26,493 nt of DNA from UBA1081 sp964443825 (GTDB lineage Bacteria > Bacillota > Clostridia > Oscillospirales > Acutalibacteraceae), in the NCBI GenBank assembly GCA_964443825.1, contig CAYUEV010000023.1, positions 1-26,493 of the forward strand. Reading direction: 5' to 3'. The translations under genes and the position numbers were made by a program. Below, one piece after another: positions 1-9,017 of this stretch (position 1 is the stretch's first letter; each line of letters begins with the position of its first letter). The notes under the pieces are model-generated. The model made no database searches. It was given only the letters and a program-made list of their open reading frames with translations, and was not told the DNA's origin.

Positions 1-1494
1 CGAGGGGCGGGCGTCATTATGCACGTGACTTCTCTTCCGTCTGATTACGGCGTTGGCGTTTTTGATGAGAACGCCTTAAAATTCGCCGATTTTTTAAGCG
101 ATATGAACTTTTCGTATTGGCAGGTTCTGCCGTTTAATCCCATTGATTACGCGAATTCCCCATACGCGTCGTCTTCGGCGTTCGCCGGAAATTTTCTTTT
201 TATCGACCCAAAAGACCTTTACAACATGGGTCTTATTACGAAAGAAGAGCTTTCGTCGTCCATTTATAAAGGCTCGCCTTATACCGCGGATTATGATTTC
301 GCGAAAAAAACGAGAATGGATATTCTTAATAAAGCTTTTTTAAGGATAGATTCCGATTTAGCGGCTAAAATCAGGGAGTTTGATAAAAAAAACCCTAATC
401 TTTCTGATTTTTGCTATTTTATGGCGATTAAGGAGGCGAATAATTTTTCGCCGTGGTGGGAATGGCCTTATGAATTTTCGCATTACGAGATATTTTTGGA
501 AAAACATAAATATGATTACAACGAAAGAGTAGACTTCTGGAAATTCTGCCAGTATATCTTCTTTAAAGAGTGGAAAAACGTAAAAGAATACGTTAACTCC
601 AAAAACATTAAAATTATCGGGGATATGCCGATTTATGTGTCGCTTGACAGCGCCGACGTTTGGGCTAATATCGACTTATTTAAAATTGACAAAACCACTT
701 TAAAGCCGTCTAAAGTCGCGGGAGTTCCGCCCGATTATTTTAGCGAGGACGGGCAGCTCTGGGGCAATCCGCTTTACGACTGGGATAAAATGAGCGAAAA
801 CGGATATAAATGGTGGCTCGACAGAATTGAAAACTCGCTAAGATTGTATGACGTCGTAAGAATAGACCACTTTAGGGCGTTCGCGAGTTTCTGGGAAGTG
901 GACGCTCTCGCCAAGACGGCGAAGTTCGGCAAGTGGCAAAAGGGTCCCGGAATGGAATTTTTTAAAGAGGTGTTTAAAAAATTCCCGGACGCCCCTATAA
1001 TAGCGGAGGATTTAGGCGTATTCGGCGACGACGTTAAAAAACTCCTGGAGGATACTAAATTCCCCGGGATGAACGTTATACAATTTGGGTTCGACCCCGA
1101 TTCCGACTCAACGCATTTGCCTCATAACGCGTCTAAAAACTCCGTAAGTTATGTGGGTACTCACGACAACAACACAATTTTAGGCTGGCTTTGGGAATCC
1201 GACGACAAAAAAAGACGCTTCGCTCTCGACTACTGCGGATTTGCAGGAGATAATTGGGGAGAGGGAGGATATAAATCTGAAAGCTGCAGAAGAGTTATAG
1301 AGGCCGTGTGGCGCTCCCCCTCTAACATAGCCATGATTCAATTTCAGGATATGTGCGGATTCGGCGCTGACGCGAGAATGAATACGCCGGGAGTCGCTTT
1401 AAAGAACTGGCGGTACAGAACCGTCAACGAAACTATCGACAATGTTGATAAAGAGTACTTTAAAAAAATTAACTCGGTGTTTAAAAGAATTTAA
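1..1494 (+). CDS. malQ: 4-alpha-glucanotransferase (amylomaltase), 5'-truncated by window edge
   Basis: Family GH77 enzyme that transfers alpha-1,4-glucan segments between maltooligosaccharides in the cytoplasm, in maltodextrin or glycogen metabolism. The frame is open from base 1 and reads RGAGVIMHVTSLPS, the usual MalQ start region (family form is close to R-x-x-G-I-L-L-H-x-T-S-L-P). The ATG at 19 is therefore probably internal and only a few N-terminal codons are missing. Counting from that ATG, the catalytic triad is visible: nucleophile D283 in RIDHFR, acid/base E330 in IAEDLG and D383 in GTHDNN. Their spacing closely matches the Thermus enzyme. About 491 residues are present, normal for the short bacterial form. 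Family assignment is firm; the pathway partners lie outside the window. Confidence 0.95.
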   Translation, partial: RGAGVIMHVTSLPSDYGVGVFDENALKFADFLSDMNFSYWQVLPFNPIDYANSPYASSSAFAGNFLFIDPKDLYNMGLITKEELSSSIYKGSPYTADYDFAKKTRMDILNKAFLRIDSDLAAKIREFDKKNPNLSDFCYFMAIKEANNFSPWWEWPYEFSHYEIFLEKHKYDYNERVDFWKFCQYIFFKEWKNVKEYVNSKNIKIIGDMPIYVSLDSADVWANIDLFKIDKTTLKPSKVAGVPPDYFSEDGQLWGNPLYDWDKMSENGYKWWLDRIENSLRLYDVVRIDHFRAFASFWEVDALAKTAKFGKWQKGPGMEFFKEVFKKFPDAPIIAEDLGVFGDDVKKLLEDTKFPGMNVIQFGFDPDSDSTHLPHNASKNSVSYVGTHDNNTILGWLWESDDKKRRFALDYCGFAGDNWGEGGYKSESCRRVIEAVWRSPSNIAMIQFQDMCGFGADARMNTPGVALKNWRYRTVNETIDNVDKEYFKKINSVFKRI

Positions 1495-1549
1495 CTTCCG
1501 CGGCGGCTAAATATTTGCAATTAAGACATAGGATGTTAAAAAAATAGCC

Positions 1550-1579
1550 TTGAATTTTAAACGTCGCTTATTATAGAAT
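1550..1579 (+). promoter_or_regulatory. Putative promoter of the YdbC-like gene
   Basis: TTGAAT at 1550-1555 is followed by TATAGA at 1572-1577 (16-base spacer), or by TAGAAT at 1574-1579 (18-base spacer). The gene start lies 26 bases downstream, after a GGCGGGGAG-type ribosome binding site. Neither pair is a perfect consensus, so this is only a likely promoter. Confidence 0.45.
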
Positions 1580-1604
1580 AAAATGGAAAGGCGGGGAGAA
1601 TTTT

Positions 1605-1826
1605 ATGCCAGACATATCTTATGAAATTATTGAAAACTTAGGCGTTATTTCCGAAACTTCCGGCGGGTGGAAAAAGGAACTCAACCTTATAAGCTGGAAC
1701 GGCAGAGAACCGAAACTCGATATTCGCGACTGGTCTCCCGACCATGAAAAGATGGGCAAAGGCGTTACGCTTACTAAAGACGACGCGAAATCTCTTTTAG
1801 CGCTTCTCAAAGAAATTGATCTTTAA
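1605..1826 (+). CDS. PC4/YdbC-family ssDNA-binding protein
   Basis: This 73-residue cytoplasmic protein matches the YdbC family of bacterial PC4-like single-stranded DNA-binding proteins. Recognisable family features are the N-terminal MPDISYEIIENLGVIS, the core ELNLISWNGREPKLDIRDW and the segment SPDHEKMGKGVTLT, followed by a C-terminal helix (residues about 58-73). PC4-fold proteins are small dimers that bind ssDNA through a curved beta-sheet; the cellular role of the bacterial YdbC form is poorly defined. The gene has its own ribosome binding site (GGCGGGGAG) and looks monocistronic, with hairpin terminators just downstream. Length is typical of the family. A regulatory link with the upstream malQ is not indicated. 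Confidence 0.88.
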   Translation: MPDISYEIIENLGVISETSGGWKKELNLISWNGREPKLDIRDWSPDHEKMGKGVTLTKDDAKSLLALLKEIDL

Positions 1827-1834
1827 CTTAATAT

Positions 1835-1868
1835 GCCGGCGACATAATACCGTCGGCGTTTTAATTTT
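1835..1868 (+). terminator. Rho-independent terminator after the YdbC-like gene
   Basis: GCCGGCG (1835-1841) pairs with CGTCGGC (1851-1857) with one G-U pair, and a T-rich stretch (GTTTTAATTTT) follows. It starts nine bases after the stop codon. The stem is short, so strength is uncertain. Confidence 0.55.
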
Positions 1869-1880
1869 AAATCGCGAATA

Positions 1881-1918
1881 TTTAAAACCGACCGTTTTTA
1901 CGCGGTCGGTTGATTTTG
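1881..1918. terminator. Bidirectional hairpin between convergent genes
   Basis: AACCGACC at 1886-1893 pairs perfectly with GGTCGGTT at 1904-1911, and G1894-C1903 can extend the stem. T-rich DNA follows on the plus side (GATTTTGTTTTAG). A-rich DNA precedes it, giving TTTTAAA on the minus strand. It lies directly downstream of the minus-strand YfhO-LysM stop at 1921, so it probably terminates that gene and backs up the plus-strand terminator. Confidence 0.7.
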
Positions 1919-1920
1919 TT

Positions 1921-4900
1921 TTAGAGATCCACGGGGACTAAAAGCTTTTGTCCTACCGTAAGAGAAGCGGATGGCGTAAGACCGTTCAGCGCACAGAACC
2001 TCTGGACGTTAGACGGAGTGTCGACGACGTTATACTGCCTTAAAATACTGTAGAAGTTGTCCCCCGCCGCCACCGTATGAGTTACGTATCTGCCCGTGTA
2101 TGTTTCGGGCGGTAAAGTAGTGGGCGGAGAAGTCGTGGGGGGCGAAGTCGGTCTCGCGGTAGCGGGAGCTTCGGTTCGCGGTTTTGTGGTGGTCGCCGGC
2201 GGTTTCGTGGTGGTCGCGGGCGGTTTCGTGGTGGTCGCGGGCGGTTTCGTGGTGGTCGCGGGCGGTTTAGTCGTAGTCTCAGGAGGCTTTTTCGNNNNNN
2301 NNNNNNNNNNNNNNNNNNNNNNNNNNNNNNNNNNNNNNNNNNNNNNNNNNNNNNNNNNNNNNNNNNNNNNNNNNNNNNNNNNNNNNNNNNNNNNGGCGGT
2401 TTCGTGGTGGTCGCGGGCGGTTTAGTCGTAGTCTCAGGAGGCTTTTTCGTGGTGGTTTCGGGTGATTTGGTCGTAGTCTCAGGGGGCTTTTTCGCAGCGG
2501 TTTCAGTCGTTTTTTCGGTCACGGCGTTAGTCGTCGCGTTTCCTGCGGTTCCCGAATTATCAGCGGACGAGTCGGAACCTGCCGGCGACAAAGTGGAAAC
2601 TTCAGTCGAAGGGGCGGTAGTAGCTCTGTTTTCATTATTTTTTACGGCGTAAACCATGATCGCTACGGCTAAAATTACCGCTACGGCGGCTATTATGACG
2701 AATAAAACTAAATTAAGTCTTTTTTTTTGAGCCGATTTCTTGTCAGCTTTTGTTATTTTAGGAGGTCTCTTGTTTTCGACGTCTCTTGTAGATTCCTCAA
2801 ATTCGGTTAAAATTTTGTCGATTTTATCCTCGTCGAAGGGGTCTAAGGACTCATCCTCGCCGTCGTCGTCGACCGGGACGTTGGGGGCGTAGTTCTCTTC
2901 GGCGTTTATTCCTACCTCACTTTTTAATTCTTCACTTTTTTTTTCCTCATCGCTCGCCTCGGGGTTGGTTATGTAATTTTCAGCTTCGTCGAGAGCTTTT
3001 TCCCATGGAGCGTTTTCAATGTTTTTTTCTAAATCTTTAAGCTCCTGCTCGTCTATCAGCTTATCGATTTCAGCCTGCATGAGGAGTTCTTCCTCTTCTT
3101 TTTCCTTTTCTTTCGCCATATCTCTCCAGCGGCCGAGCTCTATGTAGTCTCTTCTAAACGAAGGGCTGAACATAAGTTTTTTCTTCTTTTTAAGGAGGAG
3201 AACGATAATAAGTATCGCGACTCCCGCGGCTGTGATACAAAGACCTAAAAGAAGACCGTTAGGCATATATTTCATCTCAACGGTGTGACTTCCCGGATCC
3301 ATTTTGATTCCCATTAAAGCGTTGCCGATCTTTACTATATCTTCGTCGGGAACTTTCGCGCCGTCAACGTATACGCTCCACGCCGTGTCGTAAGGAATTG
3401 ATGTGTAAAGCATCTTGCCGGACTTTAGGTCGACCGTACCTTTTAAGCGGCTCTCTTTATTTTCGGTGACGTTAAGTATGCCGCCGTCAACTATCTCGTC
3501 GTAAGCTTTAACGAATTTATCCTCGTCAAGACCGTAAACGTATTGCGTAACGCTTCCGCTTATCGATTCGTCTTTTAAGCTATATGTGATGTAAACGTCG
3601 CTTCCCGCCTCGACTTTACCTATGTCAAGAACATAAGGTTTGTTGTCGAGGGATTGGTTATACGAGAAGCCGTCTGTGGTAACGAGAACCGACGACACGT
3701 CGTTACAGCCGAAATAGGTGTAGACGTCTTGAGTTTTATCCACGTGATAAACAAACGAAAGCTCGTTTGTCTTTTCGCCGGTGTTCTGTTTGTATACGTT
3801 AAACTCGCCGCTGTCGACGTCCGACTGCGTTACCTCTTCCATATTTTTTGAGCTTGAAAGTCTGCCGCTTATAGGATTGAGAATGTCGGACACGCCCGAA
3901 GCGTTATAGAAGAAATCGTTTTGAACGGCGAAGGGGTTCGCGTCTTCATAGAGCCACGCCGTGTCCGTGCCTGAATTTACCGAAAACGCGACGGGAAGCC
4001 AGTATTTGTTTCTGTAAACGGACATATTGTTTACGGAACCCACTTTGGAATAGAGGAAATTGCCGTCGAGCCTTGGAGTGTAATTGTCAGTCGGAACATA
4101 GCTTGAGTTGTCGACTATATATTTGATAGACGTCATGGAGTTGTAAAGACCCGTCTGGCAATTATAAGTGTAACTGTTGATTCTGTTTCCGAAAAGCCCT
4201 AAATAATCCTGAAGGTGAGCCACGTCCTCATAAGCCATGGACGTAAACGTAGACACGCCGGGATAGAAGAACCAGCAGTTGTCCATTCTCGTCAAAAGAG
4301 TGGCGAGTTCCATCCTGTAAAACGAATCGTCGCTCTCCTGCTGTCTGACAAGCTCTATAGCGGCCTCCGTGTCGTCGTATGAACTTGTGTAAGAGCTTTT
4401 TGTCTGAGTGACTTTATAGTTAGGAGTTTCGGAAATAAGAATTTCGGCGCAAACAGCCGTCATAAGGAGAATTGAGATAGAGGACTTTACATACTTGGGG
4501 GACTTGAATAAAAGGAGTATAACGGCGTAAATTATGGCGAAAGAAATCGACGTCCAGACGACTTTTAAATCGACGTTTGCGCTCTGGACTTTTTCGACTA
4601 TAACCGCGAACGCCGCGACCGCGCTCGCGGAAATAAGGATTTCTTTCGGTTTGATTGATCTAAGCTCCGTAAAGACCCTGTAAGCTATGTACAAAAGGAA
4701 GAAGGAGTAAGCGAAGGAAAAGCGGTAAGGAAGGTCGTTTGGGAAATGGAAACCGTGCCAGATGAAGTTTAACATATTTATGTTAAAGCTTAAGAAGAAC
4801 ACGCCCAAAACCGCCGTGACGGCTATCTTCTCGCGGGGCTTAAACTTCTTGGAGAACATGAAGAGGGGGACTAAGATAAGCGTTAGGATACCGCAATAGA

Positions 4901-5921
4901 CGTTGGGATAGACCGTGTCGCCGCTGCTTCTTATGGTGGGTTCCACTCCCGCTAAGTGATTGGCGAAATAATCGAAAATCGTAAAATAAGACTCGAAAGT
5001 ATCGGGGAAAGTGGAATGAGTCGCCGAAGAAGTTCTTAAAATAAACCATACGGGAAGAAGGGCGAAACAGGCGATCATCGCGGCTAAAATCGAGGAAGCC
5101 GCGAAAGACGCGCCTTTTGTAATAAACGAGGAGTTAAATATCCCGGCGACCAACGAGTGTTTATATTTCTTTTTAATGATTATATTGTTATTTACGGATT
5201 CGCCTAAAGAATGGCGGGAAAAATAGAAATAAAGGAAAAATATAACCGAAAGAATGCAGGTCATATACGCCATGTAGTAGTTTGTAACCATGACGTAAGC
5301 GAGAGAAAGTATGTAGGGAAGGCTCTTTTTCTCTTCGACTATGTAGTAGATTCCGAGTATCACAAGCGGAAAAACAGCCATGGCGTCGAGCCACATAACG
5401 TTCCAGTAGTAAGCTATAAAGTAGCCGCAGAACGAGTATAAAAGACCGAAAGAGGCGGTGGCGATATTGGACTTCTTTGTGACTTTACTCAAAAAGTAAG
5501 TGAAAGTATAGGAAGAAACCGCCGCTTTGACTAGAACCATCGCGGCCACGGCCTCCGGCACGTTCTTGTGCCCGAATATAAGAACAAACAGAAGCGTAGG
5601 ACTCGAAAGGTAGTTAAAGTAGTTGCCTAAAAAACCGCTCCCGAGACCGGATGTAAAGGAGTACAAGAGCGAATGCCCGCCGAATATGCGCTCGTAAAGT
5701 TCCGCGAAAAGAGGAGCGTACTGGTGGTAAAGATCCATCCTTAAAATTATGTTTTCGCCTACCGGGAAGAACTTCCACGCGCAATAAGTGAAAATCATAA
5801 TTATGGCGGCTATACCCGCCGACGCGAAACAGTAAATATTGCGATTAAAAATATTTGACTTCTTGGTTTTATTTTTTTTGCGTTTAGTTTTAGCGGAACT
5901 CAAAATATCGCCGTCCTTCAA
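1921..5921 (-). CDS. YfhO-type multi-spanning membrane protein with C-terminal second anchor, Pro/Thr linker and LysM domain (interrupted by assembly gap)
   Basis: The N-terminal ~880 residues are a YfhO family protein: many transmembrane helices with GENIILRMDLYHQYAPL and SGLGSGFLGNY, then a large extracytoplasmic region. YfhO proteins are GT-C-like membrane proteins linked in some Firmicutes to glycosylation of cell-surface polymers. A helix at about 885-905 is followed by a Lys/Glu-rich, probably cytoplasmic stretch (about 910-1065), a second anchor (about 1067-1092) and a linker of KPPETTT/KPPATTT repeats. Beyond the gap the correct frame (stop at 1921-1923) ends in a LysM domain with THTVAAGDNFYSIL, then NVQRFCALNGL and VGQKLLVPVDL. 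The frame that stops at 2082 is an artefact of the arbitrary gap length. The first possible start is TTG at 5921, but AAGGA followed by TTG at 5903 looks better. The family is firm; substrate unknown. Confidence 0.85.
2178..2500 (-). repeat. Tandem 21/24-base repeats encoding KPPATTT / KPPETTT
   Basis: Minus-strand codons repeat Lys-Pro-Pro-(Ala/Glu)-Thr-Thr-Thr on both sides of the gap, with variants such as KSPETTT and KKPPETTT. The DNA units are nearly identical (GGCGGTTTCGTGGTGGTCGC on the plus strand). Such a low-complexity Pro/Thr linker is typical of surface proteins that span the cell wall, and explains why assembly failed here. Confidence 0.9.
2295..2394. other. 100-N assembly gap
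   Basis: Exactly 100 unknown bases, a conventional scaffold-gap size. The 55 bases before it (2240-2294) are identical to the 55 bases after it (2395-2449), so the two contig ends overlap by 55 bases. The gap may contain no missing sequence. Confidence 0.95.
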
Positions 5922-5989
5922 TATTTAGTTAAAGCGCCGAGATAAACGTCCCCTTCGACCGCAACCCCGCGCACAAATAGACAAATAAT

Positions 5990-6018
5990 AATATACCACA
6001 GTATTTCACAATATGCAA
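5990..6018 (-). promoter_or_regulatory. Promoter of the YfhO-LysM gene
   Basis: Read on the minus strand: TTGCAT (6018-6013), a 17-base spacer, then TATATT (5995-5990), with TGG directly before the -10 box (extended -10). The gene start lies about 70-90 bases downstream. It is back to back with the hprK promoter. Confidence 0.7.
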
Positions 6019-6085
6019 GCGTGTAAAATAAAATTTATGAATTTGTAAATTAAGACAAATACGGAGATAAATTGAGAAAAACTCC

Positions 6086-6114
6086 TTGAAAAAAGTTAAT
6101 TTTTTTGATATAAT
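6086..6114 (+). promoter_or_regulatory. Promoter of the hprK operon
   Basis: TTGAAA at 6086-6091, a 17-base spacer, and a perfect TATAAT at 6109-6114 preceded by TGA (extended -10). Transcription would start near 6121, leaving a leader of about 34 bases before hprK. No other good promoter is seen before 11180, so this may drive all six genes. Confidence 0.85.
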
Positions 6115-6154
6115 ATTTTTTATAAAAAACAAATGTTTGTAAAGTAAATCAGAA

Positions 6155-7123
6155 ATGGCAATATCTTATTCCGTATCGCTTGAAAAAATCATTAAGGACA
6201 TAGGCTACGAACCTCTTTACCTTCCAAAACCCGCGTCCGATATTTATATTTTCTCTAAGGACATAATACGCCCGGGGCTTATACTCGCGGGTTATGAGGA
6301 TTATTTTGACCCGGAGAGAATACAGGTTATCGGTCTTACAGAGATGGCGTACCTAAAGAGTCTCCCGTCCGAAGAGAGAAAAATATGCTTCGAACGCTTT
6401 TTCGGCACAAAGCCGGTAGCTTTAGTGATTACCAGGAATCTCGAACCCGCGCCGGGGCTTATGAAATCCGCCGAAAAGTATGAAGTTCCGGTTTTGAGGA
6501 CGGGCGACACGACTTCCGCCAATATGTCGACCATAATTTCCTATTTAGGCGTGGAGCTGGCGGAAAGAATCACGCGCCACGGCGTTTTAGTGGAAGTGTC
6601 GGGCGAAGGCGTGCTTATTGTGGGCGACAGCGGAGTGGGCAAAAGCGAAACGGCCGTAGAGCTTATTAAGAGAGGCCACCGCCTTATAGCGGACGACGCT
6701 GTTGAAATAAGAAAAGTTTCAACTAAAACCGTCATAGGTCAAGCTCCCGACAATATAAGGCATTATATTGAAGTAAGAGGCGTGGGGATAATAAACGCGA
6801 GGCAGATTTTCGGTTTAGGCTCTGTAAAGCTTTCCGAAAAAATCGATATGGTCATAAGACTTGAACCGAGAGATCCCGATAAAGTGTATGACAGATTGGG
6901 TATTGAGGAAAATTACATAAACATTATGGGCATAAGAGTCCCCGCGACGGTCGTCCCCGTGACGTCGGGCAGAAACTTAGCGGTTATAATCGAAACAGCC
7001 GCCATCGCCAACAGGCAGAAGAAAATGGGTTACAACGCTGCCCGCGAACTTATGGAAAGCCTTGGAATGGACGATTTTACTCCCGAAAAACATGAAATAG
7101 AGGTTTGGAATTCCGGGTATTGA
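6155..7123 (+). CDS. hprK: HPr kinase/phosphorylase
   Basis: Bifunctional sensor enzyme that phosphorylates or dephosphorylates the regulatory serine of HPr (and Crh) and so sets carbon catabolite repression in Firmicutes. The protein is 322 residues, the usual length. The N-terminal domain carries IQVIGLTEMAYLKSL, and the C-terminal catalytic domain starts with RHGVLVEVSGEGVLIVGDSG. The P-loop GDSGVGKS is at 157-164, followed by RGHRLIADDAVEIR. The HprK signature region appears as VPVTSGRNLAVIIETAA; the usual loop is closer to PxRPGRN, so this one is slightly altered. The ATG at 6155 has no convincing Shine-Dalgarno sequence. It heads a run of tightly spaced plus-strand genes with glucokinase next, which fits a sugar-sensing role. 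Confidence 0.96.
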   Translation: MAISYSVSLEKIIKDIGYEPLYLPKPASDIYIFSKDIIRPGLILAGYEDYFDPERIQVIGLTEMAYLKSLPSEERKICFERFFGTKPVALVITRNLEPAPGLMKSAEKYEVPVLRTGDTTSANMSTIISYLGVELAERITRHGVLVEVSGEGVLIVGDSGVGKSETAVELIKRGHRLIADDAVEIRKVSTKTVIGQAPDNIRHYIEVRGVGIINARQIFGLGSVKLSEKIDMVIRLEPRDPDKVYDRLGIEENYINIMGIRVPATVVPVTSGRNLAVIIETAAIANRQKKMGYNAARELMESLGMDDFTPEKHEIEVWNSGY

Positions 7124-7148
7124 TTTTAATTAAAAGGAGAACTTCGTT

Positions 7149-8102
7149 ATGTACAGAATAGGCGTGGATTTAGGCGGCACAAACATCGTTTCCGCCGTAG
7201 TTGACGAAAAATACAATATAATCTCTAAAGCCGGAACGCCGACGTTGGTAAGTAAAGGCGAAGAGGAGATATTCGACAATATAGCGAAAACCGTAAAAGA
7301 GGCCGTTTCCAAAGCGGGGATTGCCGAAGACGAAATAGAATCCATCGGAGTAGGGACGCCCGGATCTGTCAACAAAGAAAAAGAAGTCATTGAGTTCGCC
7401 AATAACCTGGGTTTTGACAACACTCCCGCTTACAAGCTTTTAAGAGAGAGAACGGGATTTAAAAAAGTGTATTTTGACAACGACGCCAACTGCGCCGCTT
7501 TAGGCGAATCCTTAGCGGGGGCGGGAAAAGGCTATAAAAATTTCGTAGCCGTGACTTTAGGCACGGGAGTGGGCAGCGGGATAATATCGGACGGCAAACT
7601 CGTGACGGGAGTTAATTATACCGCCGGCGAAATGGGTCATATGGTAATAGTATTTAACGGCGAGCAGTGTTCTTGCGGCAGAAGAGGGTGCTGGGAGAGA
7701 TACGCGTCCGCGACGGCTCTTATACAGCAGACAAGGGACGCTATGGTCGTGAACCCGTTTACTAAAATGTGGGATATTGTGAAAGACGGCGATATAAGAA
7801 ACGTAAACGGAAAAACGGCTTTCGACGGCATGAGAGCGGGAGACTTTACGGCTCAAAAAGTCGTTGAAAAATATATGGGATATTTAGCGTGCGGACTTGT
7901 GAATATTATTAACACATTTCAGCCCGAGGTACTTTGCGTAGGCGGCGGAATAGGAAACGAAAAAGAAAATCTTTTAGCGCCCGTTAGAAAATTAGTAAGA
8001 GCGCAAACATACAGTATTCACGCCGAGAGGCAAACTAAAATAGTCCCCGCCGAGCTTGGCAATAACGCGGGAATTATAGGCGCGGCCATGCTCGATTCTT
8101 AG
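7149..8102 (+). CDS. glk: ROK-family glucokinase
   Basis: ATP-dependent kinase making glucose 6-phosphate in the cytoplasm. The 317-residue protein opens with the phosphate-binding loop IGVDLGGTNIVSAVVD. It has the sugar-site segment VYFDNDANCAALGE, the glycine-rich TLGTGVGSGII and the ROK zinc motif CSCGRRGCWERY with Cys174, Cys176 and Cys181; the histidine ligand is expected in AGEMGHM. A second ATP-site segment, EVLCVGGGIGNEK, is near the C-terminus. A strong AAAGGAG ribosome binding site precedes the ATG. It sits 25 bases after hprK and four bases before murB, so it is probably co-transcribed. ROK kinases vary in sugar preference; glucose is most likely from the overall match. Confidence 0.9.
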   Translation: MYRIGVDLGGTNIVSAVVDEKYNIISKAGTPTLVSKGEEEIFDNIAKTVKEAVSKAGIAEDEIESIGVGTPGSVNKEKEVIEFANNLGFDNTPAYKLLRERTGFKKVYFDNDANCAALGESLAGAGKGYKNFVAVTLGTGVGSGIISDGKLVTGVNYTAGEMGHMVIVFNGEQCSCGRRGCWERYASATALIQQTRDAMVVNPFTKMWDIVKDGDIRNVNGKTAFDGMRAGDFTAQKVVEKYMGYLACGLVNIINTFQPEVLCVGGGIGNEKENLLAPVRKLVRAQTYSIHAERQTKIVPAELGNNAGIIGAAMLDS

Positions 8103-8105
8103 TTT

Positions 8106-9014
8106 ATGACGGATTTTTTATCTTTAGCCGAAACTTTAAAATCGCCCGAATGCGACGTTTTGACAAACCGCTCCCTTAAAGAATATACTACGTTTAAAAC
8201 CGGCGGAAACGCGAAAGTCATCGTTTTCCCTAAAACGGAAAACGCCCTTATAAACATATTAAACCGCATTAAAAGTGAAAATATTCGCTATATAGTTTCG
8301 GGAAACGGCAGCAATCTCCTTTTTAGCGACAATGGTTTCGACGGAGTGGTTATAAAAACGACTTCTTTTGAGCCTTCTGTTACGGTTAAAGACGACGAGT
8401 TAATATGCTCTTCCGGAGCGTCGCTTTCTAAAATTTGTAATAAAGCTTATGAAAACGGTCTTTCGGGGCTTGAGTTCGCTTACGGCATACCGGGAACCGT
8501 AGGCGGTGCGATATACATGAACGCGGGAGCATACGGCGGGGAAATTAAAGACGTTCTTTCGCGCGTTCGCGATATTACGCCGGAACTGAAAAAAGAAACG
8601 AGAAACGCGTCGGAAGCGAACCTAAAATACAGAGAGAGTTTTTACTCAAAAAACGACGGTTTTATTATAACGGGCGCCAGGTTCAAGCTTAAAAAAGGCG
8701 ATAGGGACGAAATTAAGTCCAAAATGGACGAACTTATAAACAGGCGAAAAGAAAAACAGCCTTTAGAGTACCCGAGCGCGGGAAGTACGTTTAAACGGCC
8801 TGAAGGTCATTTCGCCGGAGCCTTAATAGAGCAGTGCGGATTAAAAGGGTATTCTATAGGAGGAGCCCAGGTTAGCGTTAAACATTCGGGGTTTATAATA
8901 AATAAATCTAACGCTTCCTCCTCCGACATTATGAGTTTAATAAATTATGTGACTTTAACGGTAAAAGAAAAAACGGGCGTGGAGCTTTCGCCCGAAGTTA
9001 AAATTATAGACTAA
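8106..9014 (+). CDS. murB: UDP-N-acetylenolpyruvoylglucosamine reductase
   Basis: FAD- and NADPH-dependent reductase that converts UDP-GlcNAc-enolpyruvate to UDP-MurNAc, the second committed step of peptidoglycan synthesis. The 302-residue protein has the FAD-domain segments FKTGGNAKVIVFP, VSGNGSNLLFSDNGF and YGIPGTVGGAIYMNAGAYG. The proton-donor serine is S227 in PSAGSTFKRP and the catalytic glutamate is E297 in LSPEVKIID. The segment YRESFY, lacking the longer inserted loop of the enterobacterial enzyme, points to a type II MurB. The start follows the glucokinase stop by three bases, with no clear ribosome binding site, so translational coupling is likely. Confidence 0.96.
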   Translation: MTDFLSLAETLKSPECDVLTNRSLKEYTTFKTGGNAKVIVFPKTENALINILNRIKSENIRYIVSGNGSNLLFSDNGFDGVVIKTTSFEPSVTVKDDELICSSGASLSKICNKAYENGLSGLEFAYGIPGTVGGAIYMNAGAYGGEIKDVLSRVRDITPELKKETRNASEANLKYRESFYSKNDGFIITGARFKLKKGDRDEIKSKMDELINRRKEKQPLEYPSAGSTFKRPEGHFAGALIEQCGLKGYSIGGAQVSVKHSGFIINKSNASSSDIMSLINYVTLTVKEKTGVELSPEVKIID

Positions 9015-9017
9015 ATC

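Noticed and set aside
2082..2294. Arg/Pro-rich C-terminus (RPRPPRN repeats) of the YfhO protein
   Set aside because: It is the wrong frame of the Thr/Pro repeat, created by the arbitrary 100-N gap. The other frame encodes matching KPPATTT repeats and a LysM domain.
2178..2500. Possible CRISPR array from regularly repeated 21-base units
   Set aside because: Units are contiguous with no spacers and encode a Pro/Thr linker in frame, so this is a coding tandem repeat.
5929..6132. 67-codon minus-strand open frame in the hprK/YfhO intergenic region
   Set aside because: It overlaps both divergent promoters, has a low-complexity Phe/Leu/Ile composition and no family resemblance.
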